A DNA stretch of 10,000 nt from Kiritimatiellota bacterium (GTDB lineage: Bacteria; Verrucomicrobiota; Kiritimatiellia; JAAZAB01): NCBI GenBank assembly GCA_008636095.1, contig VSJD01000156.1, positions 1-10,000 on the forward strand, written 5' to 3'. Positions 1 through 6,145 of this stretch are shown here, in pieces. The notes below the pieces were generated by a model. The model had not been told where the DNA came from. It saw only the letters and a program-made list of their open reading frames with translations, and searched no databases. Made by a program: the position numbers and the translations under genes. Position 1 is the stretch's first letter, and each line of letters begins with the position of its first letter.

Positions 1-2538
1 GCCAAATGCCTTGTCCGCGCGCTCGATTGTGGCGCTGATGGCCCGGCCGTCCTCAAAGGACGCACTGCGTCCGAAGGCCGTGGCGTTGAAAAAAGTCATC
101 TGCGCGAACAGTGCCGATTCCGTCCCCTCGAACAGGTTGCTCGTCACCAATGGCCGGCCGGCATAGTCTTCGGCACTTTTGGATATGACTTTGCGATCGG
201 CTCCCTGCCAACCTAACGAGAAATCAGCCTGGTAATCGGCGCGCACCAAGGGCAGGGTCAGCATGCCACCGACCTGGCCCACCTTTTCATTGTAATCGTA
301 AAAATAACCGGAACGGTCCTTGACCAAATCGTAATAGCTTTCCGGTCCGTAGTTGCCGAAGGCTGTCAGGATTGGATAGAACCCGGAATATTGATATACC
401 AGGGCACCGAGGGGAGTGCCCCACCGGCTTTCCGCGCCTGCGAGGGCAAAGAGATTCTGGGCCTGGGTGTAATCAGAACACGCGGCCGCGAGTCCACCTT
501 CCACGCCGCCGTCATTAGCCAAGGTCAGCCACGGGGTCCAGTAATCCAGCCGCATGCCGGTAAAGGAATTATACGGCCGACTTATGACCGGGGCAGTGGC
601 CAGCGTATTGGTTGCCGAAGGCGCATTCGTAGCTGCTATTGTCAACGCCGTTGTTACGGCCCAAGCAGGCGGCTGTTTGAACCGTTCGGCATCCTGCGGC
701 GAACTGGGCCAGTCCGGTATCAATTGCGGTAATGGAGAGCTTGCCGGTAGCAGGCTATCCACGGACAGCAGGCTCAGGTAATACCCGCGCGAATCGTAAG
801 CAGTCACGGCCAGTTCCCGGCCATCTGGAGAAAAGTCCGGCGTAAATATACCGCCCAGTGCGTGCGTGATGGCCTGCGGCTCGCCGAAGGGCAAAGGAAA
901 CCGGTAAAGATTATAGACACCGTTGCGATCGGCCACGAACACAAGATTACTGCCGGAAGGATGAAACAGGGGCGTCATGATGATACAGGGCCAGTCCACC
1001 AGGAGCGTATCGTTGCCGGTGGCCCGATCAATGTTGCGTAATTGGGAATGGATATCATTTGCCAGCACGTACACCAGGCGCTGGCCATCCGGGGCATAGG
1101 CCGGATCAACGAGCGAGTGAAAGGGCGGAGCCAGCGCCCGGATGGTTTCAACCTGTCGGTTACCCGCCTGCGCCAACGGCACTTCGAGTAAATAAAACCG
1201 GCCCGCCTCGTTGCGCACGGCAGCCAGGGTGCGGCCATCCGGAGCAATCGCCGGGTACCGGTAGCGACCCTCGCGCGTGACCAGTGTCTGAGTCTGCTTT
1301 GCCGGGTCATAGCGGTGCAGTTCGTTCCATATCCGGTCGCGGCCGATCACGTTTAAGCGGGTGTAGTAAATTTGTTCGTGGTTCAAGGGCGTACTGATGG
1401 TCGTGGCGCCAAAGTCCACGCGCGCATTTTCCAGGCGCTGGACGCGCCTAGTTTGGCAGTCATAGCGATACAACACGTTGCGCCCGGCTTCGGGATGGCC
1501 GGCGAAAAAAACCGCGCTCCCATCCGCGCTGAAATGCGGTGACGCTACCTGCAAAGGTCCGGGTGTCAGACGCGTGAGCGGGGTGAGCGGCTTCGATTGC
1601 AATCGGCTGATGCGTTCCTGCTGACAGTTCTGCGCATGGGTCAGCGCGGTGCGCGTCATCTGGTTGAACGTCATGCCCAGTGCCGGCCTGGCGCGGTTAT
1701 CAAAAAAATACAGGAAGGAATGGGCCACCGTATCGGAAAGTTCGCCGGGCAGATTAGGCTGGCCGGCTTTTTGCGCCGAAAGGGCTTGGGCGTATTCGAT
1801 CGTTTTCATGCCGTAGAGATAGGCGGCCTCGCCATAGGGCCATTCGGGAAGCGCAAGGTCCCACTGGTTGGCGCTCAAAATGTGCTGATCGGCAAACGGC
1901 ATGCGCATGATCATGTCCGCCACGCTGGTACGACCGCGGCCTGAGCTGGAAAACTCGGTTTCCGCCCAGATGGAAAGCCCTTCCAGATACCAGGTGGGCG
2001 CAAGGGACCCGGGTGGCGCGGCACAGGCCGCCAGGACCAGCGATAAAAAATCACCCGCCGGCATTATCCGCCCGAAGATCGCACTCAGGACGGCATCGGC
2101 GCCATACTGGGCATCCATGGACAGCACGTGTGCATATTCATGTAAAATTGTGCGGCGCAGGAACAGGCCCGGCTCATAAATGGAAGACCCGGGTGAAGAT
2201 CCGGCGGCATAGAGCAGGATCGTAGGACGGGGATGCACCCAGGCGGCGCCGTTGTGTTCATCCATCGTATCGGCATAGAGCATGATCGTTTTACCGCGCG
2301 GGGTCCAGTGCAAGGCAGGTGTCAGGAGATCGTAGGCTTCCTCGCATAGGCGGATCAGGGTCGGCACCTGGGGGGCAAGCGAAACCTGGTAGATGTAAAT
2401 AAAGTGCGCGCTCTCCGTCCGCCGCAGATTCTCATACACCGGCATTACGTTGGCCGGAGCCCAGAAGGGCAGACATATGAGCGCGAGGAGGGAAACCAAC
2501 AGGATGTTATAGTGTTTCAGATGAATGGTTTCACCCAA
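1..2538 (-). CDS. Secreted HEYAH metallopeptidase with TolB-like propeller and probable C-terminal outer-membrane barrel (partial)
   Basis: The frame is open from about 2538 through the left edge (~846 codons) with no stop. From a TTG at 2538, residues 8-31 form a signal peptide (hydrophobic core ILLVSLLALICLPFW, then APA as a likely cleavage site). HEYAH at residues 133-137 and the E of WYLEG at residue 186 match the zinc site of the peptidase MA-like gluzincins. Propeller repeats follow as PHFSADG (~333), PAIAPDG (~426), PAYAPDG (~475), PLFHPSG (~522) and PDFSPDG (~563), the pattern of TolB/PD40 blades. From ~650, SRPYNSFTGMRLDYWTPWL begins a region rich in aromatics and glycine, typical of outer-membrane beta-strands. 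I infer a cell-envelope protease anchored in the outer membrane; its substrate is unknown. The start is uncertain: no ATG precedes the signal peptide. TTG 2538 or CTG 2520 would keep it, while ATG 2445 would lose it. Confidence 0.85.
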   Translation of the reverse strand, partial: MGETIHLKHYNILLVSLLALICLPFWAPANVMPVYENLRRTESAHFIYIYQVSLAPQVPTLIRLCEEAYDLLTPALHWTPRGKTIMLYADTMDEHNGAAWVHPRPTILLYAAGSSPGSSIYEPGLFLRRTILHEYAHVLSMDAQYGADAVLSAIFGRIMPAGDFLSLVLAACAAPPGSLAPTWYLEGLSIWAETEFSSSGRGRTSVADMIMRMPFADQHILSANQWDLALPEWPYGEAAYLYGMKTIEYAQALSAQKAGQPNLPGELSDTVAHSFLYFFDNRARPALGMTFNQMTRTALTHAQNCQQERISRLQSKPLTPLTRLTPGPLQVASPHFSADGSAVFFAGHPEAGRNVLYRYDCQTRRVQRLENARVDFGATTISTPLNHEQIYYTRLNVIGRDRIWNELHRYDPAKQTQTLVTREGRYRYPAIAPDGRTLAAVRNEAGRFYLLEVPLAQAGNRQVETIRALAPPFHSLVDPAYAPDGQRLVYVLANDIHSQLRNIDRATGNDTLLVDWPCIIMTPLFHPSGSNLVFVADRNGVYNLYRFPLPFGEPQAITHALGGIFTPDFSPDGRELAVTAYDSRGYYLSLLSVDSLLPASSPLPQLIPDWPSSPQDAERFKQPPAWAVTTALTIAATNAPSATNTLATAPVISRPYNSFTGMRLDYWTPWLTLANDGGVEGGLAAACSDYTQAQNLFALAGAESRWGTPLGALVYQYSGFYPILTAFGNYGPESYYDLVKDRSGYFYDYNEKVGQVGGMLTLPLVRADYQADFSLGWQGADRKVISKSAEDYAGRPLVTSNLFEGTESALFAQMTFFNATAFGRSASFEDGRAISATIERADKAFG

Positions 2539-2573
2539 CCTGATTCATTGAGAAATGAAATGGCAAAGCAAAA

Positions 2574-2713
2574 TTAACCACAAAGAACCCCGCTCATGCG
2601 GGGCAAGCGCCAAGCATGCTCCGCCGACGGCGGAGATCGCAGAGAAAATGGAACATAGGCATGTATGTAAATATATTGTTATGCCTTTATGTTCTCTGCG
2701 TTCTTTGCGGTAA
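2574..2713. repeat. Composite palindromic repeat element (nested inverted arms with two hairpins)
   Basis: The gap between the channel gene and the protease gene is mostly one structured element. The outer arms are TTAACCACAAAGAAC (2574-2588) and GTTCTTTGCGGTAA (2700-2713), inverted and nearly complementary. Inside the left part sit two perfect hairpins: CCCCGC-TCAT-GCGGGG (2588-2603) and CTCCGCC-GAC-GGCGGAG (2619-2635). Inner arms also pair: CGCAGAGAA (2638-2646) with TTCTCTGCG (2692-2700), GAACATA (2651-2657) with TATGTTC (2688-2694), and GGCAT (2658-2662) with ATGCC (2681-2685), around an AT-rich loop. On the minus strand the right arm has a 9-bp period (CGCAAAGAA, CGCAGAGAA). There is no ORF or transposase. 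It is most likely a dispersed intergenic repeat of MITE or REP type. Confidence 0.7.
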
Positions 2714-2727
2714 AATATTTTATTACT

Positions 2728-2753
2728 GCGGCCCTGCTGGTGGGGGCTACCGC
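2728..2753 (-). terminator. Possible weak terminator after the channel gene
   Basis: Read on the minus strand, 35 nt beyond the stop of the MscS-type gene, GCGG-tag-CCC can pair with GGG-CCGC. The stretch that follows is AT-rich (AGTAATAAAATATTTT). The stem is bulged and the tail is not a clean T run, so this is a weak candidate. Confidence 0.25.
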
Positions 2754-2787
2754 AAACAATCGGTACGAACGAGAAGCAGTTGCATGC

Positions 2788-4257
2788 TTACGCCAGCCCG
2801 AAGCGTTTTTTAAACCGCTGAAACAAGCTGACCTTCAGTGCTTCCGGATCAGTCTTGTTGCGAACTAAATCGGCATTGGCTTTACAGCGTTCGCCAAAGA
2901 TATTTTCAATCTGATGCAAAACCGCCGGCTCGGTTTCGATGAGAATTTTGAAGGCACTACGATCAATTTCCAGCAGTGTGCCACGGGTGGCGGCCTCGAC
3001 ATGCGCCGTACGTTTCTCGCCGGTCAACAGGGACATTTCGCCGAAAAAATCGCCCTTGTGCAGAACCGTGGCAATCCGTTGATCCTTCATCACGTTAAAA
3101 TCACCGTCGAGGATAAAGAACATGGAATCGCCCGGTTCCTGCGCTCGAACCACTACGTGTCCCGGTGCCATCGTGTGGGTCAGACCGAACCGGACCAGGT
3201 GTTCCAAACCTGCCGGGCTGACTCCCGTGAACAGCGCCAGACTGCCGAGCAGTTGGACGGGTTCGCTCAGGTCGGCCTGGGCTGACGGTTGTTTCATGAT
3301 TACCGTGCGGATCGGGTAGGGGATTTCAATCACGTGTTTCTTGAACTGATACCAGATGGCAGAATAAACCTCGTCACGGACATGGCGATGCATACCGGGA
3401 TCGCCGATCATGTAGGCAATCCGGTACACAATGCTGAAGTCGCCATATTCGTGGAGAAAGACTTCGCTTTCCTCCTTCTGAATGACATGCGGATTGGTCT
3501 TGAGGATGGCCAGGACGGCCTGTTTAACTTTGACCGGCGCGACTTCGTAACTGACCCCGATATTGATGAATTGTTTTACCACCGGGGTGGGCTTGCTGTA
3601 ATTGATCACTTTTTCGGTGGAAATCTTATTGTTGGGGATAATCATGTAAATTTTATCGGTGGTCTCGATCTTCGTGTAGCGCCAGTTCATTTCCCGCACT
3701 TGGCCGCGTTGGCCATCAACTTCGATCCAGTCGTCTAGATCAAACGGTTTTTCGAGCTGGATGATAAGGCCGGCAATGAAATTGCCGATGGTATCCTGCA
3801 TGGAAAGCCCGATGATCGCCGTCAGAATGGCCGAGGGGGTCAGGATTGCCGCCAGGTTGACGTTCAACACCAACCGCAGGAAAAGCAGGGCGAAGAGAAC
3901 GACAATCAACACCGTGGTCAGATCGCGGATAATCCGGGCCACAAATACACGCCGACGGTGTTCCAGGTATTGCCCGATGTAAAGTTTGACGACAACCTGC
4001 ACCGTGAGTAATGCCATCAGGGCCAGTTCAAGGGCTTTCAGCCACGGCGTCAGGAATACGGGCATGGGCATTCTTGTGCGGATGCCTTCGCAGATGAGGA
4101 CAAGAACTGCCAGTTGAAAAACATGGGCCGCGTTCAGCGAGACCCATTGCAGTCGGACCATGATGCGCAGCAACACCCAGAGCACAACGAACGCTCCAAT
4201 GGCAATTGCCAGCCAGGCATGCGTTTGCATGGGCAGGACCAGTATGGGTTCAATCAT
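2788..4257 (-). CDS. MscS-family channel with C-terminal cyclic-nucleotide-binding domain
   Basis: This 489-residue inner-membrane protein is predicted to conduct ions, gated by tension, ligand or both. Hydrophobic segments lie near residues 12-35, 45-59, 75-95 and 112-133. They are followed by the pore helix and MscS signature at ~135-170 (ILTAIIGLSMQDTIGNFIAG) and the cytoplasmic beta domain (EKPFDLDDWIEVDGQRGQV, 169-187). The MscS cytoplasmic domain runs to ~322. Residues 335-455 form a cNMP-binding fold with the phosphate-binding cassette GDFFGEMSLLTGEKRTAHV (402-420), including the expected Glu407 and Arg416. This is the architecture of bacterial cyclic-nucleotide-gated (bCNG) MscS-superfamily channels. 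The conserved Glu and Arg suggest that nucleotide binding is possible; the ligand is unknown. It is transcribed alone, divergently from the YgjP-like gene, and has AGG 5 nt before the ATG. Confidence 0.9.
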   Translation of the reverse strand: MIEPILVLPMQTHAWLAIAIGAFVVLWVLLRIMVRLQWVSLNAAHVFQLAVLVLICEGIRTRMPMPVFLTPWLKALELALMALLTVQVVVKLYIGQYLEHRRRVFVARIIRDLTTVLIVVLFALLFLRLVLNVNLAAILTPSAILTAIIGLSMQDTIGNFIAGLIIQLEKPFDLDDWIEVDGQRGQVREMNWRYTKIETTDKIYMIIPNNKISTEKVINYSKPTPVVKQFINIGVSYEVAPVKVKQAVLAILKTNPHVIQKEESEVFLHEYGDFSIVYRIAYMIGDPGMHRHVRDEVYSAIWYQFKKHVIEIPYPIRTVIMKQPSAQADLSEPVQLLGSLALFTGVSPAGLEHLVRFGLTHTMAPGHVVVRAQEPGDSMFFILDGDFNVMKDQRIATVLHKGDFFGEMSLLTGEKRTAHVEAATRGTLLEIDRSAFKILIETEPAVLHQIENIFGERCKANADLVRNKTDPEALKVSLFQRFKKRFGLA

Positions 4258-4304
4258 AATACCTGAAAGTATGATTTCCGGTTGCCGTTCATTAGATGGC
4301 CTTT

Positions 4305-4332
4305 ATTATCATCACGCGTCGGGACCAATCAA
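4305..4332 (-). promoter_or_regulatory. Probable sigma70-type promoter of the MscS-type channel gene
   Basis: On the minus strand a -35-like TTGATT (4332-4327) is separated by 16 nt from GATAAT (4310-4305), which matches the -10 consensus at five of six positions. It would give a leader of about 40 nt before the ATG at 4257. This is inferred from motif and spacing only. Confidence 0.45.
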
Positions 4333-4340
4333 GCGCAAAA

Positions 4341-4375
4341 CTGCGCGTGTGCGAAAAACTGCGCGTGTGCGAAAA
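4341..4375. repeat. 18-bp tandem direct repeat in the divergent intergenic region
   Basis: CTGCGCGTGTGCGAAAAA at 4341-4358 is followed at once by a second copy (4359-4375, one A shorter). A partial GCGCAAAA lies before the pair and CTCTGCG after it. The array lies just upstream of the channel gene's predicted -35, between two divergent genes. It could be a protein-binding array or a slippage product. It does not form part of any credible ORF. Confidence 0.6.
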
Positions 4376-4390
4376 CTCTGCGTTTATGCT

Positions 4391-4420
4391 TTGTATGGCC
4401 AAATCCAATTATGATATAAG
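4391..4420 (+). promoter_or_regulatory. Possible promoter for the YgjP-like gene
   Basis: TTGTAT (4391-4396) and the AT-rich ATGATATAAG (4411-4420) could serve as -35 and -10: TATAAG at 4415 gives 18 nt spacing, GATATA at 4413 gives 16. The match is modest. The leader would be about 100 nt and would include the hairpin at 4449-4488. Confidence 0.3.
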
Positions 4421-4430
4421 GTCTACTCAG

Positions 4431-4488
4431 GTTCACGGTTCAGCGGTTCAACGGCCCGCCTGCAACGCTGTAGCACTGCGGGCAGGTT
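4431..4488. repeat. GGTTCA near-repeats followed by an imperfect GC-rich hairpin
   Basis: GGTTCA occurs three times with 7-8 nt spacing (4431-4450). Next come GCCCGC (4454-4459) and its complement GCGGGC (4478-4483), extended outward by CAAC (4449-4452) and GTTG (4485-4488). The layout, short-period repeats next to a GC hairpin, resembles the elements downstream at 5301-5403 and 5888-6145. It lies in the presumed leader of the YgjP-like gene. Confidence 0.4.
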
Positions 4489-4527
4489 GAAAAAGAATGA
4501 AGATCGTCCTTGGTGAGCGAAAAACAG

Positions 4528-5301
4528 ATGAGCGCAGCCCTATTTAATTACACCGTCCGCGAGAGTTTGCGCTCGCGCTGCATTCGGCTCCAAGTGACCC
4601 CGCGGAGGGGCCTGGAGGTCGTTGTGCCGCGGGGCTGTAGCCGCGCCAGGATTCCGCCGCTTCTCGAAAAAAAACGGCAGTGGATTCGGTCCGCTTTGGA
4701 ACGGGTTGAGGCGTATCGCGCACGGTTTCCGCCGGCGCCGGTATGGCAGGTTCCGGAGCGTATTACGTTTCCGGCCATACAGCGAGCCTGGCAGGTTGAA
4801 ATGCATCCGGAAGAAATTTCGCGGGTGACGGTGCAAGAACACGGGGAGGGCCTGCTCAAGATACGCGGCAACGTAGGTCAGTCAATTGCCTGCTCGGCAA
4901 CCGCCGACCCGGCAATTGCTTGCCAGGCGATTGCCTGTCGCGCTGCGTTACATCGCTGGTGGTTACGCCAGGGCCGCAAACACCTGGTACCCATGCTTCG
5001 GGAGATCAGCCGGGAGACGGGCTGGTCTTTTGATCGCGCCACCGTGAGACGCCAGCGCACGCGCTGGGGGAGTTGTTCCCGGCGCAAATCGGTCAGCCTG
5101 AATGCCAAGCTCCTGTTTCTGGATCCGGCACTCGTCCGCTATGTCATGATCCATGAGCTTTGTCATACCAAGGAAATGAACCATGCTCCGCGCTTCTGGC
5201 GCCTGGTTCAAACCGAGTGCCCCGATTTCCGCGTGCTCAACAAAACTCTCCGGCAGGCTTGGAATACCGTGCCGGCATGGGCAGGCAGTGAATACGAATA
5301 A
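4528..5301 (+). CDS. YgjP/DUF45 family zinc metalloprotease-like protein
   Basis: From the ATG at 4528 this is 257 residues. The C-terminal half carries the family signatures: RTRWGSCS (177-184) and HELCHTKEMNHAPRFW (209-224). His209, His213 and probably His219 are zinc ligands and Glu210 is the likely catalytic base. There is no signal peptide or membrane segment, so it is probably cytoplasmic. Family members (YgjP-like, SprT-related fold) are predicted metal-dependent hydrolases without a settled substrate. Residues 119-139 are unusual: four pentapeptide units (SIACS, ATADP, AIACQ, AIACR) encoded by a 15-bp tandem repeat, absent from what I know of the family core. In-frame starts also exist at TTG 4510 and GTG 4513. 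None has a clear Shine-Dalgarno sequence; ATG was chosen because YTVRES begins the family homology shortly after it. Confidence 0.88.
   Translation: MSAALFNYTVRESLRSRCIRLQVTPRRGLEVVVPRGCSRARIPPLLEKKRQWIRSALERVEAYRARFPPAPVWQVPERITFPAIQRAWQVEMHPEEISRVTVQEHGEGLLKIRGNVGQSIACSATADPAIACQAIACRAALHRWWLRQGRKHLVPMLREISRETGWSFDRATVRRQRTRWGSCSRRKSVSLNAKLLFLDPALVRYVMIHELCHTKEMNHAPRFWRLVQTECPDFRVLNKTLRQAWNTVPAWAGSEYE
4883..4942 (+). repeat. 15-bp in-frame tandem repeat inside the YgjP-like gene
   Basis: Four consecutive 15-nt units start at 4883, 4898, 4913 and 4928: CAATTGCCTGCTCGG, CAACCGCCGACCCGG, CAATTGCTTGCCAGG and CGATTGCCTGTCGCG. The second is diverged. The period keeps the reading frame and yields an (A/S)IACx pentapeptide series in the protein. 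Confidence 0.75.
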
Positions 5302-5403
5302 TGGTTAATGGATAATGGTTGATGGTTCATGAATCGAGCAATAAAAAACATAGCAGGCGGGTCCGCCCAGGGCGGAAACCATTAACCATATACCATCAAC
5401 CAT
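5301..5403. repeat. Heptad-periodic inverted repeat around a GC hairpin
   Basis: The left arm is four 7-nt units ATGGTTA, ATGGATA, ATGGTTG, ATGGTTC (5301-5328). The right arm is four inverted units AAACCAT, TAACCAT, ATACCAT, CAACCAT (5376-5403). Between them TCCGCC (5362-5367) and GGCGGA (5371-5376) form a hairpin with a CAG loop, preceded by GGCGGGTCCGCC. The element starts on the last base of the preceding stop codon. It may act as a transcriptional stop or mRNA stabiliser. I see no gene in it. Confidence 0.75.
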
Positions 5404-5404
5404 T

Positions 5405-5434
5405 CCCGATCAGCGCGTTTACGCGCAGATCGGG
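5405..5434 (+). promoter_or_regulatory. Strong hairpin directly upstream of the DUF721 gene
   Basis: CCCGATCAGCGCG (5405-5417) pairs with CGCGCAGATCGGG (5422-5434) across a TTTA loop: 13 bp with one A/A mismatch. It abuts the heptad repeat on the left and ends 14 nt before the ATG at 5449, where it could occlude or present the ribosome-binding site. No T run follows, so a terminator is unlikely. Confidence 0.55.
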
Positions 5435-5448
5435 GGATTGAGATCAAC

Positions 5449-5880
5449 ATGGCCAGATATGTAAACCCGCGACGACGACGTGAAGATCCGGTGCGCTGGA
5501 TGGTTACCCGCGAGCGGTTCCAACTACCTGACACGGAACCGCCTGCGGCAGAGCCCGACGTTGCCGTCCGTGATATTGTCAACGACATTTTCAAGAGCAT
5601 AGATGTCCGCCGTCAGCCCGCCCTGCTGGATCAAATCCGGGAAACTTGGCGCGAGCTGGCCGGTCCGGGCGCGACCACCCATGCACGACCGGGCTATCTG
5701 GACCGCCAGACACTGGTGATTTTTGTGGATAGCGCCGTCTGGCTGAATGAGCTGGTGCGCTACGAACGCGCCGGGATATTGACTCGGCTTCAACAGCGCT
5801 TTGGAGCGGAGGCCATCAAGGCCTTGCGACTCCAGGCCGATCCGGAGGATAGGCGGAAAGTAGTAAGCAGTGATCGGTGA
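5449..5880 (+). CDS. DUF721 (DciA-like) protein, probable helicase-loading factor
   Basis: The protein has 143 residues. The DUF721 core runs from ~42 to ~130: IRETWRELAGPGATTHARPGYL (63-84), then the hallmark strand-helix LVIFVDSAVWLNELVRYERAGIL (89-111) and a final LRLQ segment. DciA proteins load or stimulate the replicative helicase DnaB in bacteria without DnaC. Assignment to that role rests on the domain only, because DUF721 also occurs in short proteins of unknown function. The N-terminus (residues 1-22) is basic (NPRRRREDPVR) and may contact DNA. The last codons (VVSSDR) and the stop overlap a GTGATC repeat, so the original C-terminus may have been altered. Start: the only early ATG; the Shine-Dalgarno sequence is weak and the hairpin at 5405-5434 lies close upstream. 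Confidence 0.8.
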   Translation: MARYVNPRRRREDPVRWMVTRERFQLPDTEPPAAEPDVAVRDIVNDIFKSIDVRRQPALLDQIRETWRELAGPGATTHARPGYLDRQTLVIFVDSAVWLNELVRYERAGILTRLQQRFGAEAIKALRLQADPEDRRKVVSSDR

Positions 5881-5885
5881 TCACT
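5869..5885. repeat. AGTGATC palindrome spanning the DUF721 stop codon
   Basis: AGTGATC-GGT-GATCACT is a perfect 7-bp inverted repeat. The TGA stop (5878-5880) lies within it. It is also in 7-nt register with the GTGTTCA units that begin at 5888. Confidence 0.55.
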
Positions 5886-5887
5886 AT

Positions 5888-6145
5888 GTGTTCAGTGTTC
5901 GGTGTTCAGAGGAGCATGACCGATGAACCAGGAGGCAGCAACCAAGACTTATTTGGATAGCTTGCCCCCCGACTTGTCCTGCCGTAGTCTCTTGGCGAAG
6001 AGGGAAGCCTTGTGTGAAGGCGGGTCGAGGATTTACAGGTCTATCCGAAGTTTCACCACCTTCCCGCGAAGGAACGCCGTTGGGCCATCGCTGATGCCGT
6101 TGACAAGTATGGCAAGCCGAACACTGAACCCCGAACGCTGAACAC
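5888..6145. repeat. Heptad-periodic inverted arms flanking a small ORF
   Basis: The left arm is three 7-nt units GTGTTCA, GTGTTCG, GTGTTCA (5888-5908). The right arm is four units in the opposite sense: CGAACAC, TGAACCC, CGAACGC, TGAACAC (6118-6145). The arms enclose 209 bp containing the small disrupted ORF. The design matches the element at 5301-5403 but with a different heptamer. Confidence 0.7.

Noticed and set aside
1597..2179. Two overlapping plus-strand frames over the protease gene
   Set aside because: The minus strand carries the HEYAH zinc site and propeller repeats continuously through this stretch, so these are mirror frames.
2541..2787. A small plus-strand gene (2616-2813) in the gap
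   Set aside because: The frame is built from the palindromic repeat, runs into the end of the channel gene and has no ribosome-binding site.
2914..3738. Plus-strand frames (2914-3285 and 3289-3738) opposite the channel gene
   Set aside because: They mirror the cNMP-binding and MscS domains of the real gene and have no family features.
4341..4375. Possible start of a CRISPR array
   Set aside because: The repeats are directly adjacent with no spacers, only two copies exist, and no cas gene is near.
4258..4527. Riboswitch or small RNA upstream of the YgjP-like gene
   Set aside because: Only one imperfect stem and short direct repeats are visible; no known riboswitch core could be recognised.
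5362..5434. Intrinsic terminator between the YgjP-like and DUF721 genes
   Set aside because: Both hairpins (5362-5376 and 5405-5434) lack a following T run, so termination is not supported by sequence; they were listed as a repeat and a possible regulatory hairpin instead.
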